Under the pieces are notes generated by a model that was not told where the DNA came from, ran no database searches, and was given only the letters and a program-made list of their open reading frames with translations. Shown one piece after another: positions 7,640 to 16,198 of a stretch of DNA of 22,557 nt. Source of the stretch: Ga0077527 sp032128415 (GTDB lineage: Bacteria > Pseudomonadota > Gammaproteobacteria > Burkholderiales > SG8-41); NCBI GenBank assembly GCA_032128415.1, contig JAQBGW010000047.1:1-22557 (forward strand), read 5' to 3'. The first letter of the stretch is position 1. The number at the start of each line of letters is the position of its first letter. Made by a program: the position numbers and the translations under genes.

Positions 7640-8790
7640 GCTGCCGTCCGCAACGCCGCCGTCAGTCGCGCAACATCATCCGCGGTGTGCGCTGCCGACA
7701 ACGAAATGCGCAAGCGCGCGGTGCCTTGCGGCACGGTCGGCGGTCGTATGGCGGGCACCAGCAGTCCTTGGGCCGCAAGATGCGCGGAAAGATCCAGCGC
7801 AGCGTCGTTGCCACCCACCAGCAGCGGCTGGATGGGCGTTATCGAAGGCATCAGTTGCAGTGGAAATCCCGCCAACTGCTGTTTTAATTGCGTAATCAGT
7901 TCACGCAGCCGCTCGCGGCGCCAACCCTCCTCCGCAATCAGCGGCAAACTCGCCAGCAGCGCCTGCGCCAGCAGCGGCGGGGTAGCGGTGGTGTAGATGT
8001 AGGACCGCGCACGCTGAATCAGCGTCTCGATTACCGCGGCATCACCGGCAACAAAAGCGCCGGACACGCCGGCAGCTTTGCCCAGCGTCGCCATATAAAT
8101 AATGCGCGGCGATGAAACAACGAAATGTTCGAGCACGCCCTGCCCGCGCGCACCCAGCACGCCGAAACCGTGCGCGTCATCCAGCAGCAGATACGCATCG
8201 TATTGTTCGCACAGCGCAAGCAGTTCGGGTACCGGTGCCAGATCACCGTCCATCGAAAATACGGCGTCGGTGATCACCAGTCGGCGGCGCGCTTTGGTGT
8301 TTTCCAGCAGCCGCGCCAATGCCGCCATGTCGCCATGCGCATAACGCTTGAACGCCGCGCGTGACACCAGCACAGCGTCATTGAGCGATGCGTGATTCAG
8401 ACGGTCGGCAAACACGGCGTCGCCACGCCCGGCAAGCGCACTGACGATGCCCATGTTGGCCATGTAGCCGCTGGAAAACAGCAACGCGCGCGGCAAACCG
8501 GTAAAAGCAGCCAGTGCTGCCTCCAACTCGTGATGTGCAGCGCTATGCCCGAGGATCAGATGCGAGGCGCCGGCGCCGACGCCATATCGATCCACACCTG
8601 CACGGACAGCAGCAGCCAGGCGAGGATCGGCGGCCAAACCGAGATAATCGTTGGAACAGAACGCGGTGTACTCGCGCCCGTCAACAATCACGCGCGCACT
8701 CTGCGGTGTAGACATCACGCGGCGCGTGCGGCGCAGCCCGCGTGTCTCCAGCACTGCCAGTTCCGCGGCCAGCTCGGTATGCAATGCCAT
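7636..8790 (-). CDS. bioF: 8-amino-7-oxononanoate synthase
   Basis: PLP-dependent condensation of L-alanine with pimeloyl-ACP to give 8-amino-7-oxononanoate (KAPA), cytoplasmic. From the ATG at 8790 the product has 384 residues, the same as E. coli BioF. It shows the SNDYLGLA motif (46-53), DDAHGFGV with Asp204 and His207, and the PLP lysine Lys238 in ATLGKAAG. The frame stays open to a TTG at 8847 that overlaps the bioB stop (TTGA) and would add 19 residues. Neither start has a clear ribosome binding site; I chose the ATG on family length, but coupling through the TTG is possible. It sits between bioB and bioH. Confidence 0.95.
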   Translation of the reverse strand: MALHTELAAELAVLETRGLRRTRRVMSTPQSARVIVDGREYTAFCSNDYLGLAADPRLAAAVRAGVDRYGVGAGASHLILGHSAAHHELEAALAAFTGLPRALLFSSGYMANMGIVSALAGRGDAVFADRLNHASLNDAVLVSRAAFKRYAHGDMAALARLLENTKARRRLVITDAVFSMDGDLAPVPELLALCEQYDAYLLLDDAHGFGVLGARGQGVLEHFVVSSPRIIYMATLGKAAGVSGAFVAGDAAVIETLIQRARSYIYTTATPPLLAQALLASLPLIAEEGWRRERLRELITQLKQQLAGFPLQLMPSITPIQPLLVGGNDAALDLSAHLAAQGLLVPAIRPPTVPQGTARLRISLSAAHTADDVARLTAALRTAA

Positions 8791-8843
8791 CGCAGGATGG
8801 TGCGCGGGTGCGTTAGCGGAGTTGTTCGCGAATGAGGCGAACG

Positions 8844-9860
8844 TCAAGCCGGATTCTGCAGCGGCTTCAGTCCGAGCCGGGCAAACAGCGCCCGGTCATT
8901 CGCGACATCCGGATTGCCGGTGGTCAGCAGCTTCTCGCCGTAGAAAATTGAATTGGCACCGGCTAGAAAACACAATGCCTGCACTGCGTCGCCCATCTCC
9001 TGACGGCCGGCCGACAGACGCACCATCGCTTTGGGCATGGTGATGCGCGCGCAGGCAATAGTACGCACGAACTCCAGCGGATCCAGCGCCGCGGTGCCGT
9101 GCAACGGCGTGCCCGGCACCTGCACCAGATTGTTGATCGGCACCGACTCCGGGTACGGTTCCATACAGGCCAGTTGACTGATCAGCGCCGCACGCGCCGC
9201 ACGCGACTCACCCATGCCGACGATGCCACCGCAACACACATGCAGTCCGGCATCACGCACCTGCGCCAGCGTATCGATACGATCGCCATATTCGCGCGTG
9301 GTGATAATTTCGTCGTAGAAATCAGCCGCGGTATCAATATTGTGGTTGTAATAATCGAGGCCGGCATCGCGCAACTGTTCGGCCTGACCGGGCTTCAACA
9401 TGCCCAGCGTCGCGCAGGTTTCCATGCCCAGCCCGCGTACCGCCTTGACCATGGCGACGACCTTGTCGAGATCGCGCTGTTTAGGACCGCGCCAGGCAGC
9501 ACCCATGCAAAAACGCGTTGCGCCGTTTTCACGCGCGAGTTGGGCTGCCGCGACTACGTCGGCTACAGACAGCGTGTCCTCATTCTCCACGCCGGTGTGA
9601 TACCGCGCCGCCTGCGGGCAATAGCCGCAATCTTCCGGACAGCCCCCGGTCTTGATCGACAGCAGCGTCGAGAGTTGCACTGCATTGGCATTGAAGTGGG
9701 CGCGATGCACCTGCTGCGCACGAAACAGCAGATCGTTGAAGGGCAGCGTGAACAGCGCTTCGACTGCGTCCGGCGTCCAGCGTTGATCAGCCGCTGTGGG
9801 TTCGGCGATGCCGGTGTCGGCGGCGCGGGGGGCAGACTCGTTGATGGTCAAATGGTCCAT
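8844..9860 (-). CDS. bioB: Biotin synthase
   Basis: Radical SAM enzyme inserting sulfur into dethiobiotin, the final step of biotin synthesis. The 338-residue product has the radical SAM [4Fe-4S] motif with Cys74, Cys78 and Cys81 (GGCPEDCGYC). The ligands expected for the second [2Fe-2S] cluster are Cys118, Cys149, Cys209 and Arg281, all offset by exactly 21 residues from the E. coli positions. YNHNIDT and RLSAGR are further signatures. The ATG at 9860 is preferred over an in-frame TTG at 9872. It is the first gene of the bioBFHCD operon, divergent from comF across a 101-base AT-rich gap. No bioA is next to it. Confidence 0.97.
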   Translation of the reverse strand: MDHLTINESAPRAADTGIAEPTAADQRWTPDAVEALFTLPFNDLLFRAQQVHRAHFNANAVQLSTLLSIKTGGCPEDCGYCPQAARYHTGVENEDTLSVADVVAAAQLARENGATRFCMGAAWRGPKQRDLDKVVAMVKAVRGLGMETCATLGMLKPGQAEQLRDAGLDYYNHNIDTAADFYDEIITTREYGDRIDTLAQVRDAGLHVCCGGIVGMGESRAARAALISQLACMEPYPESVPINNLVQVPGTPLHGTAALDPLEFVRTIACARITMPKAMVRLSAGRQEMGDAVQALCFLAGANSIFYGEKLLTTGNPDVANDRALFARLGLKPLQNPA

Positions 9861-9961
9861 GGGAATCCGCAATCAATAGTAAGAAAACAAAAGATAAGCA
9901 GCGCTGGGTAAGAAAAAATGCCCACTCATTAATAAAAATATCAATTAAATCAATAAGTTAT
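9861..9961. other. AT-rich divergent intergenic region between bioB and comF
   Basis: This 101-base gap must hold the start signals of both the biotin operon (minus) and comF (plus). The part nearest comF (about 9928-9961) is almost all A and T, in sharp contrast to the GC-rich genes. On the minus strand TTGATT and TTGATA hexamers occur but no convincing -10 at proper spacing, so I do not place a promoter. I saw no inverted repeat resembling the E. coli BirA operator and no clear BioR-like site. A four-codon ATG...TAA frame here is not considered a gene. Confidence 0.5.
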
Positions 9962-10720
9962 ATGACATTATGGTCGCAGAAGCCGGGCGCGTTGTCAAAT
10001 TTTCCGCGCCGCTTATTTAACAGATGCTTTAACAGAGCGGGTATCACCTGTTCCTGCGTGTTGTGTGGGGCGGCGGCGTCTGCTCGCGGCCTGTGCAACG
10101 GATGCTGGGCGGAACTGCCGTGGCTGCGCGGCCCATGCTGTGCGCGCTGCGCTCATCCGCTGCCGTCACCAGGAGTGTGTGGACGCTGCATTGCGGAGCC
10201 GCCGCATTACGACTCTGTCGTAGCCGCATGCCGTTATGCCTATCCCGCCGGAGATCTGATCCAGGCGTGCAAATACGGTGGGCACCTCGCCGCGGCAACG
10301 CCGCTGGCCGCGATGCTGGAAACGGTCGTCAGCCTACGGCCCGATGTGCTGGTGCCGATGCCGCTGTCCGCCGAGCGCCTGCGGACTCGCGGATTCAATC
10401 AGGCACTGGAACTCGCGCGCGTGCTGGCGCGCGTGCTGGCCGTCCCGGTGGATGCCGGGCTGTGCGTGAAGACACGCGAGACGCCGCCGCAGTCCCGATT
10501 ACCCTGGAAAGAACGCCGGAAGAATGTACGCGGCGTATTTGTGGTGCAGGCCAACCTCGACGGGCGCCACGTTGCTGTGGTTGATGATGTACTGACCACC
10601 GGCGCCACACTCAATGAACTGGCGAAAAATCTGAAGCGCGCCGGCGCGGCTACGGTCACTGGTTTCGTGGTGGCGCGGACCGTGGCCGGCGAAAATTTCA
10701 GAAAAAATACTGCGGATTAA
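9962..10720 (+). CDS. comF: ComF family phosphoribosyltransferase-like protein
   Basis: A 252-residue ComF/GntX-type protein. The N-terminal part has four CxxC pairs (Cys32/35, 45/48, 60/63, 73/76), suggesting zinc-binding ribbons. The C-terminal half is a type I phosphoribosyltransferase fold with the PRPP-binding loop VVDDVLTTGAT (about 206-216) and the RTRGFNQA segment (141-148) typical of ComF. In naturally competent bacteria ComF is needed for DNA uptake; elsewhere its role is unclear. It is the only plus-strand gene, head-to-head with bioB and overlapping the mshN stop by 3 bases at its 3' end (taa and tta interlocked). A comF-like gene next to biotin genes also occurs in E. coli (gntX beside bioH). 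The ribosome binding site is weak. Confidence 0.92.
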   Translation: MTLWSQKPGALSNFPRRLFNRCFNRAGITCSCVLCGAAASARGLCNGCWAELPWLRGPCCARCAHPLPSPGVCGRCIAEPPHYDSVVAACRYAYPAGDLIQACKYGGHLAAATPLAAMLETVVSLRPDVLVPMPLSAERLRTRGFNQALELARVLARVLAVPVDAGLCVKTRETPPQSRLPWKERRKNVRGVFVVQANLDGRHVAVVDDVLTTGATLNELAKNLKRAGAATVTGFVVARTVAGENFRKNTAD

Positions 10721-11790
10721 CGCAATCGCTGATCAGCGAACACCCGCAATTCGGGGGACAGATTTCCCGAGGCCTTGGCGCGGCGATAGGCTTCCTGCGC
10801 ATCACCACTGCGGCCCTGCGCGTCCAACGAAATACCCAGACCCAGCAACCAGACGCCGACGTTGCCGCGTTGGGCCAACGCCCGGCTGAACTGCTCGATC
10901 GCTTCGGCATGCTTCTGCTGCCGCTGCAAAAGTCCGGCGTAAAACGCAATATAGTCCGCGTTGTCAGTGGAAAATTCGAGGCTGTGTGCCAGCGTTTGCA
11001 CGCCGGCGTTGAGTTCGCCGCGCTCCACTTGCAAGCGCGCCAACGCCATGGCAAAGCCGGATTGCGACGGAGAAATGCTCAACCCTTCCTGCAGCACCTG
11101 GGCAGCCTCGGTCTGGTTACGCGCATTGAGCAGCACACCCACCAGCGCCTGACGTGCCCCATGGTACGAGGGGTCGGCTTGCAGCGCTGCCTCGAACGCC
11201 GTGCGCGCATCTTCCATTCTGCCCTCATTCAGTGCGGTGACACCGTTGGCATATTCGCCCCCGGCCCGCTGACGCGGTGTCAGTACACGCATTTTCTTGT
11301 TGATTTCCGCTTGCTTCGGTTCGGCCGCAGTTTTTGCCGACCGCAGCGGCGGTGTTTTGACGGGAGGTGCGCTGCGCTGCTTCATGACTACCGGGGCCGG
11401 TTCACGCGGCGACATCACCGACGCAGCAGCGATCGGCGTATCCACAACGGACGCAGGAATATTCGCCAACTCAAAACTCATGCGTTGGGCAATGGCTTCC
11501 ACCGCCGCCGGACTCAGCGGCACAGCGGCCGGCTCCGCCTTACGCACGGACGCAGACACCGCCTCCCGTTTGCCCGCCGACGCAGAGGGCACGCGGCCAT
11601 TCATCCACCACCATGCGCCAGCCATCACTGCAACTGCCACGATCACCATTGCTGCAATCAATACCTGCGATCTCCGCCCGGAGAAGGATTCTCCCGGCAA
11701 AGCCCGCACGTGATCCGGTATGCGCTGGGTTTCTGCACCCGATGCGCGGCGGCGCTCAAGATCCACCAGCATCTGGTTGATCACACTCAT
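10717..11790 (-). CDS. mshN: MSHA biogenesis TPR protein MshN
   Basis: A 357-residue inner-membrane protein. The MSVINQMLVDLERRR start is typical of MshN and related pilus proteins. A transmembrane helix spans about 42-62, followed by a Pro/Ala-rich linker (about 85-165), then tetratricopeptide-like repeats (about 175-345) facing the periplasm, where they probably help assemble the secretin or pilus complex. The frame is open to 11853, but the ATG at 11790 overlaps the mshM stop as ATGA and starts the family N-terminus. It is the last gene of the pilus cluster; its stop interlocks with that of the convergent comF, with no room for a terminator between them. Role is inferred from homologous clusters. 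Confidence 0.87.
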   Translation of the reverse strand: MSVINQMLVDLERRRASGAETQRIPDHVRALPGESFSGRRSQVLIAAMVIVAVAVMAGAWWWMNGRVPSASAGKREAVSASVRKAEPAAVPLSPAAVEAIAQRMSFELANIPASVVDTPIAAASVMSPREPAPVVMKQRSAPPVKTPPLRSAKTAAEPKQAEINKKMRVLTPRQRAGGEYANGVTALNEGRMEDARTAFEAALQADPSYHGARQALVGVLLNARNQTEAAQVLQEGLSISPSQSGFAMALARLQVERGELNAGVQTLAHSLEFSTDNADYIAFYAGLLQRQQKHAEAIEQFSRALAQRGNVGVWLLGLGISLDAQGRSGDAQEAYRRAKASGNLSPELRVFADQRLR

Positions 11791-12677
11791 ACGAAATACG
11801 CCAATGAAACCCCCCCGGCAGCCACCAGCACCACGGCGGCGCTCAGCCACCACCAGTGGTGCGATCCCATCGCTGCAGGCGTGTCGGCCGCTGCAATGCG
11901 CACATGCTGCGGCAGTGCCTGCTGCAGGCCTGCACCAAACGTGAGCAGCAGGGTTTTGTGGGCGATGACGTTGACCAATCGTGGTATGCCGCCGCTGGCG
12001 CGATGCATCTGCCGCACTGCGGCCGGCGCGAACAACCGGCTACCGCGGTATCCGGCCACCCGCAGGCGGTGTGCCAGATAATGATCAACTTCTTCGACGC
12101 TTAATGCCGTCAACCGGTACTGGAACGTGATGCGCTGGCGCAACTGACGCACAGCCGAGTGGGAAAGTCGCTCATCGAGCTCCGGCTGGCCGAACAACAC
12201 CACCTGCAGCAGCTTGCGCTTTTCAGTTTCGAGATTGGTCAGCAGACGCAGCGCCTCCAGTGTTTCCTGCGGCATCGCCTGCGCTTCGTCGAGGCAGAGC
12301 ACGACCGTCTTGCCCTGCCGCGCAAAATTAAGCAGGGCACGCGATAGTTCTTTCATTAACTGGTGCTGATCCGCCTCACGCGCCAGCTTCACGCCCAGCT
12401 CATCGGCCAGCGCGAACATCAGCGTGCGCGGCTCCAGATATGGATTGGGTATATAAGCGGAGACGAAACGCGCATCGAGCATGGCCAGAAAACGCCGGCA
12501 CAACAGCGTCTTGCCGGTGCCAACCTCGCCGGTGATTTTCATGAACCCTTCGCCGTTGCGCGCGGCAACGAGCAGCGTGTTCAGCGCTTCCTGATGGGAG
12601 TTGCAGGCGTAGGCAAAGCTGGTGTCCGGCGTGATGCCGAACGGGGGTTCACGCAGGCCGAAATGTGCTTCGTACAT
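11787..12677 (-). CDS. mshM: MSHA biogenesis ATPase MshM (ExeA/GspA-like)
   Basis: A 296-residue AAA-type ATPase of the ExeA/GspA group. The start MYEAHFGLREPPFGITPD is highly typical. Walker A is GEVGTGKT (50-57) and Walker B VVLCLDEAQ (125-133, with Asp130 and Glu131). A sensor-like SGGIPRLVN segment lies near 228-236. The last about 24 residues form a single transmembrane helix after HHWWW, so the ATPase is probably held at the inner membrane facing the cytoplasm. ExeA relatives help place a secretin in the cell wall. It lies 12 bases after mshL and overlaps mshN by 4 bases. It is not the pilus extension motor, which would be MshE. Confidence 0.9.
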   Translation of the reverse strand: MYEAHFGLREPPFGITPDTSFAYACNSHQEALNTLLVAARNGEGFMKITGEVGTGKTLLCRRFLAMLDARFVSAYIPNPYLEPRTLMFALADELGVKLAREADQHQLMKELSRALLNFARQGKTVVLCLDEAQAMPQETLEALRLLTNLETEKRKLLQVVLFGQPELDERLSHSAVRQLRQRITFQYRLTALSVEEVDHYLAHRLRVAGYRGSRLFAPAAVRQMHRASGGIPRLVNVIAHKTLLLTFGAGLQQALPQHVRIAAADTPAAMGSHHWWWLSAAVVLVAAGGVSLAYFV

Positions 12678-12689
12678 GGTGCGAGCGTA

Positions 12690-14459
12690 TCACCGCTGCT
12701 GCTCCGGCGCGCCCATGGATCGTATGCGATCACGGGTGCGATTAAGATCTTCCTGCCACGTTTTGTCGCTATGAATAATCGTGGGCTTGAGCAGGATGAC
12801 CAGTTCGCTCTTCATATTGCTGCTGTCACGTTGACGAAACAGGTTGCCGACGCCCGGTGCATCGCCGACGCCCGGCACCTGACTGCGGTCGTTGACCGAT
12901 TGCTGGCGCATCAATCCGCCGATGGCGACGATGTTGCTGTCCTGCACCCGGACGATGGTGTCGGTTTCGTTGACGTCACTCGACGCCAGCGGCAGGGTAA
13001 ACGCACCCAGCGACCCGAGGTCGATCACCTTGCGACGTTCCACCACGCTGCTGACCGAAGGATGGATGTGCAGAATGATGTTGTTGTTGTTGTCGATCTG
13101 CGGCGTCACGTCGAGCGCGATGCCCGAGAAAAACGGCGCGACCGTGATCGTCGGCGTTACCGTGGAGTTGGTGCCGCTGGTGCTCGACGTCGTGCTGACG
13201 TTGGTCACAAAGAAATCGTCGGTGCCGACTTTGAGCACGGCCTTCTGGTTGTTGATGGTCGCCACCCGCGGGCTCGACAGCACATTTACGCCGCCCTGGG
13301 TTTCGAGGAAATTCAGCAACATGGCGAAGTCCTGGGTCTGCAATGCCAGCCCGAACAGGCCGCCGGCCGCACTGGAGCCGAGTGCCAGCGCACCGGCCAC
13401 CGCACCTGTGGAGCCCCCCAACAGAGATGAGCTGCTTAGCACCGTGCCATCGGCAGCCCGCAGGGTAGGTGTAGCGATCGCCCCATCGCGCTGCAATAGG
13501 GTACCGGGCGTAATCACACCAGCGCCAAAGCGTGTGCTGCCGTCGCGGAATCCCGCCCAGTTAATGCCTGCCTGGTAGCCGTCGCGCAAAGTCACTTCAA
13601 TGATCTTGGCTTCGAGCATGACCTGACGTTCGACGATGATCTGCATCGACTTGAGAAACTGATCTACCCCGCGCAGCTCCTGCGGCATGGCGCGCACCAC
13701 GATCACGCCCGATTGCGCATTCACCACCACGCTGCGCCCCGCGCCGCCGCCCAGTATGGCAACCAGGGATTTCTGGATATCGCCCCAGAAGTCGGAACTT
13801 GAGTTCGTTGTGACACGCGTGCTTTCAGTGGACCGCGAATTGTTGGCTCCGGCGGGACCCGTCGTTGGTACCGGAGTCGCACCGGCAGCCGGCGTACCGG
13901 GACTCGCCGACGAATCGGTAATGGAGCCTGAGCTGACCCGGGTCTGGGTCTGCCCGGAGCGCTGCGCCTGCAGGTAGTTCACCTGGAAAATGCGCGTCTG
14001 CAAGGCCGCCGGCAGCACCGTGATGCGATTGCCCTGCACGGTGTAATCAAAGCCGTATAAATCGCGCAGGGTATCCAGCGCTTCGGTCACTGCTACGTCT
14101 TTCAGATTGACCGACAGCTCGCCTTTGACGTCAGGGTGCAGCACCATGCTGTAACGGGTGCCGGAGACGATGGCGAGAAACACCTGGCTGGCCGGGGCAT
14201 TGTTGACCGACAGATCAAAGCGGGCTTCCGGCTTCAGCGTATCCGCGCGCGGCATGGCCATCACCAGCGGCGGCAACAATGCGTGACTCACCACATCCGA
14301 GGTCACCGGCTTACGATCGCTCGCGGCCTGTTCCAATTCCTTGTTGATGGCATCGAAGGTCGGGCCCGTACGATGCGGCACATCCGCGCAGCCTGCGGCT
14401 GTAGCGACCAGTGCGATGGTAAACCAGCGTTGCATGTCATTCAGCCTGTGGATATTCAT
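12690..14459 (-). CDS. mshL: MSHA pilus secretin MshL
   Basis: The outer-membrane secretin through which the pilus passes. The 589-residue product has a signal peptide with a possible lipobox ending at Cys24 (TAAGC) and an STN-like domain (about 85-148). A Ser/Thr/Pro/Ala-rich linker (about 166-222) is followed by an N-domain (about 225-300) and the C-terminal secretin barrel (about 375-563), with VLSSPRVATINNQKAVLKVG and NMKSELVILLKPTIIH. PGVGDAPGVGNLF at 529-541 is the usual VP.LGD.P..G.LF motif in slightly altered form. The start at ATG 14459 is one base after the mshK stop; ATG 14435 is an alternative that keeps the signal peptide. Lipoprotein status is inferred. Confidence 0.93.
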   Translation of the reverse strand: MNIHRLNDMQRWFTIALVATAAGCADVPHRTGPTFDAINKELEQAASDRKPVTSDVVSHALLPPLVMAMPRADTLKPEARFDLSVNNAPASQVFLAIVSGTRYSMVLHPDVKGELSVNLKDVAVTEALDTLRDLYGFDYTVQGNRITVLPAALQTRIFQVNYLQAQRSGQTQTRVSSGSITDSSASPGTPAAGATPVPTTGPAGANNSRSTESTRVTTNSSSDFWGDIQKSLVAILGGGAGRSVVVNAQSGVIVVRAMPQELRGVDQFLKSMQIIVERQVMLEAKIIEVTLRDGYQAGINWAGFRDGSTRFGAGVITPGTLLQRDGAIATPTLRAADGTVLSSSSLLGGSTGAVAGALALGSSAAGGLFGLALQTQDFAMLLNFLETQGGVNVLSSPRVATINNQKAVLKVGTDDFFVTNVSTTSSTSGTNSTVTPTITVAPFFSGIALDVTPQIDNNNNIILHIHPSVSSVVERRKVIDLGSLGAFTLPLASSDVNETDTIVRVQDSNIVAIGGLMRQQSVNDRSQVPGVGDAPGVGNLFRQRDSSNMKSELVILLKPTIIHSDKTWQEDLNRTRDRIRSMGAPEQQR

Positions 14460-14460
14460 T

Positions 14461-14844
14461 TTATTTTTTAGTTACAACCTTTCCTGCACTACTGGATTTC
14501 GGGCGTTTGACCATGCGTTTCTCGACCTGAGGATACAGCTTCAGCACCGTCGTTTCATCACCGTTTTTCAGCACGGCCTCGGTTTCAGTCAACCGCACCA
14601 ACCTCGCTTCGCCATAACGCCCACCGAGCACTACCGCTTCACCACTGATCACCGCCTCTTTCCGCCCGGGTGACAGCTTCACAGATTGCAGCACCGGTCC
14701 GCCAACGGCTGCGATGCCGGCCGTATCAGCCAACCCGCCCGGCGGGCGCGTTGGATCAACCAGTGTCTGCGCCATTGTCGCACTGACCATGCCGGGCATC
14801 CATGCCAGCAGCGCTGCGACGCGCAATATCCTCATGCCCCTCAT
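14461..14844 (-). CDS. mshK: MSHA biogenesis protein MshK
   Basis: A 127-residue periplasmic protein with an N-terminal hydrophobic signal or anchor (about 4-24) and the DPTRPPGG motif just after it, typical of MshK and GspB/PilP-like pilus proteins. A compact beta-rich stretch follows (LQSVKLSPGRKEAVISG through VLKLYP), then a basic Lys/Arg-rich tail. It probably links the inner-membrane MshI/J complex to the MshL secretin, as PilP does in type IV pili; this is inference from the families. The ATG at 14844 overlaps the mshJ stop as ATGA; a second ATG at 14835 is possible. The frame open to 14940 overlaps mshJ too far to be the real start. Confidence 0.82.
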   Translation of the reverse strand: MRGMRILRVAALLAWMPGMVSATMAQTLVDPTRPPGGLADTAGIAAVGGPVLQSVKLSPGRKEAVISGEAVVLGGRYGEARLVRLTETEAVLKNGDETTVLKLYPQVEKRMVKRPKSSSAGKVVTKK

Positions 14845-15527
14845 ACGATCAGCCAATTCTTGTTGAGACTCAGGGTATGCACCGTCAGCATCAGCCTGAG
14901 CCGCGGATGCGCACCCGCATCGAGTTCCAGTTTGCCCCAATACAGTTGCCAGGGCAGCTTTTCCAGTTTCGCCAGATAGCCGTGCAGATCACTATACGAG
15001 CCCTCGATGGCAATTTCAAAACTGTGCTGATAAATGCTGCGGTCGGACGCAACGATTGCCGTTTTGCCGACCAATGATTGCGCGGTGCCCGCGGTGAGGA
15101 AGCTCTGCACCGGAAGCTTGCGCAGACTCACCAATGCCAGGCCGCGATCCCGGGACAACACCCCTTCGAGCAATTTGCTGACCTGATCGGGGGGCACCAA
15201 CTGCTTCTGCAAGCCCTGCAATTTGTTGTCGATGTCGGCGATCTGATTGCGCAATTCGTCGCGATAGCGGCGCTTGACCTCGTCGGGGTCTGCCTGGCCA
15301 CGCGTCGCCGCAATCAGTGTGTCGCCGGTCTTGATCGCCGTACGCGCTGTAGTGAGTTGCAGTCCGAGGCGTTTTTGCTGAGCGGCCAACGGTTCCAGCA
15401 CCAGAAAATTGAATACTGCGATTACCACCACCACGCCGCTCGCCGCCATCAGCGCGCGCTCGCGCAACGACTGCGCTGAAAATTTTGCATTCCAGTCCTG
15501 CCACTGTTGGCGGATCGCGGGGTTCAT
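14841..15527 (-). CDS. mshJ: MSHA biogenesis protein MshJ (PilO/GspM-like)
   Basis: A 228-residue bitopic inner-membrane protein. It has a cytoplasmic N-terminus of about 26 residues, one transmembrane helix (about 27-46), a coiled-coil region (about 47-118) and a periplasmic ferredoxin-like domain ending in MLTVHTLSLNKNWLIV, a C-terminus common in MshJ and GspM-like proteins. It is expected to pair with the PilN-like protein encoded just before it to form the alignment complex between motor and secretin. It overlaps both neighbours by 4 bases (ATGA), so all three proteins are probably made in coupled amounts. Confidence 0.85.
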   Translation of the reverse strand: MNPAIRQQWQDWNAKFSAQSLRERALMAASGVVVVIAVFNFLVLEPLAAQQKRLGLQLTTARTAIKTGDTLIAATRGQADPDEVKRRYRDELRNQIADIDNKLQGLQKQLVPPDQVSKLLEGVLSRDRGLALVSLRKLPVQSFLTAGTAQSLVGKTAIVASDRSIYQHSFEIAIEGSYSDLHGYLAKLEKLPWQLYWGKLELDAGAHPRLRLMLTVHTLSLNKNWLIV

Positions 15528-16198
15528 TTTTTGCCCCCGCCCGCGCCGGCCTTATCGGGCGCATCTCCGGACGCCAGAGAAAACTCCAGATAGCGTGGCG
15601 GCTCAACCGCAATCTTATCGCCTTCCTTGGCGGGCGCTGCATTCACCGGCAGGGCCGGACGCCGCAATTCCAGCGTCGAAAACGCGCGGCCCTGCAATGC
15701 CGGCTCGTTGTTGAGTTTCTGGATATAGGCAGGCACCAATTCCGCCCTGATCACCCGGCCGTTGATGGTGACATCACCGGAACCTGCTACGGAAAATCCG
15801 GTCAACCACAAGCCATCAATGGCCTGGTGGGCGAATGCCCGCAGGTAGCGGGCAAATCCGTTGCGATTGCCCAGCGCGCCGCCCTCCAGAACAGTCATGC
15901 TGTCGCGCGCGGCTTTCAGTTCACTCTCAAAGCGCTGCACTTCTGCGTCGAGAACCGTATTGCCCTTCTTCGCCGCGCCCTCGCCCTTGAGCCGGCTGGT
16001 ATGTACACTCTGCGCCTTGACCAGATGCTGCGCAGAGGCCAATTCTTCGCGCAGCCCCTTCAGTTGCAGCTGGTCGTGCGCCTGCAGTGCAAGCATGACC
16101 AGCACCGTCAGTGCGAGCGCCATCAGCGCACGCACCAATGTCAATCCCTGGTGCTGTTTGCGGAATGCCGGTCCCAGCAGATTGATGTACTGGCTCAT
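15524..16198 (-). CDS. PilN-like MSHA alignment protein (MshI2 type)
   Basis: A 224-residue bitopic membrane protein. The cytoplasmic N-terminus MSQYINLLGPAF contains the INLL-type motif that in PilN binds PilM. A transmembrane helix follows (about 19-40), then a coiled coil (about 41-115), a periplasmic globular domain (about 125-190) and a Gly/Lys-rich tail. In MSHA clusters a gene at this place is usually called mshI2. The frame extends to 16246, but ATG 16198 starts the conserved motif and overlaps the mshI stop as ATGA. It also overlaps mshJ by 4 bases. Function is inferred by analogy to the PilMNOP complex. Confidence 0.82.
   Translation of the reverse strand: MSQYINLLGPAFRKQHQGLTLVRALMALALTVLVMLALQAHDQLQLKGLREELASAQHLVKAQSVHTSRLKGEGAAKKGNTVLDAEVQRFESELKAARDSMTVLEGGALGNRNGFARYLRAFAHQAIDGLWLTGFSVAGSGDVTINGRVIRAELVPAYIQKLNNEPALQGRAFSTLELRRPALPVNAAPAKEGDKIAVEPPRYLEFSLASGDAPDKAGAGGGKK

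Noticed and set aside
10870..12081. A 403-codon open frame on the plus strand opposite mshN and mshM.
   Set aside because: Composition is Arg/His/Cys-rich and low in structure, with no recognisable motif and no ribosome binding site. The minus-strand genes have clear TPR and Walker motifs.
12363..13430. A 355-codon open frame on the plus strand opposite mshM and mshL.
   Set aside because: It spans two convincing minus-strand genes and shows no family features, so it is a codon-bias shadow.
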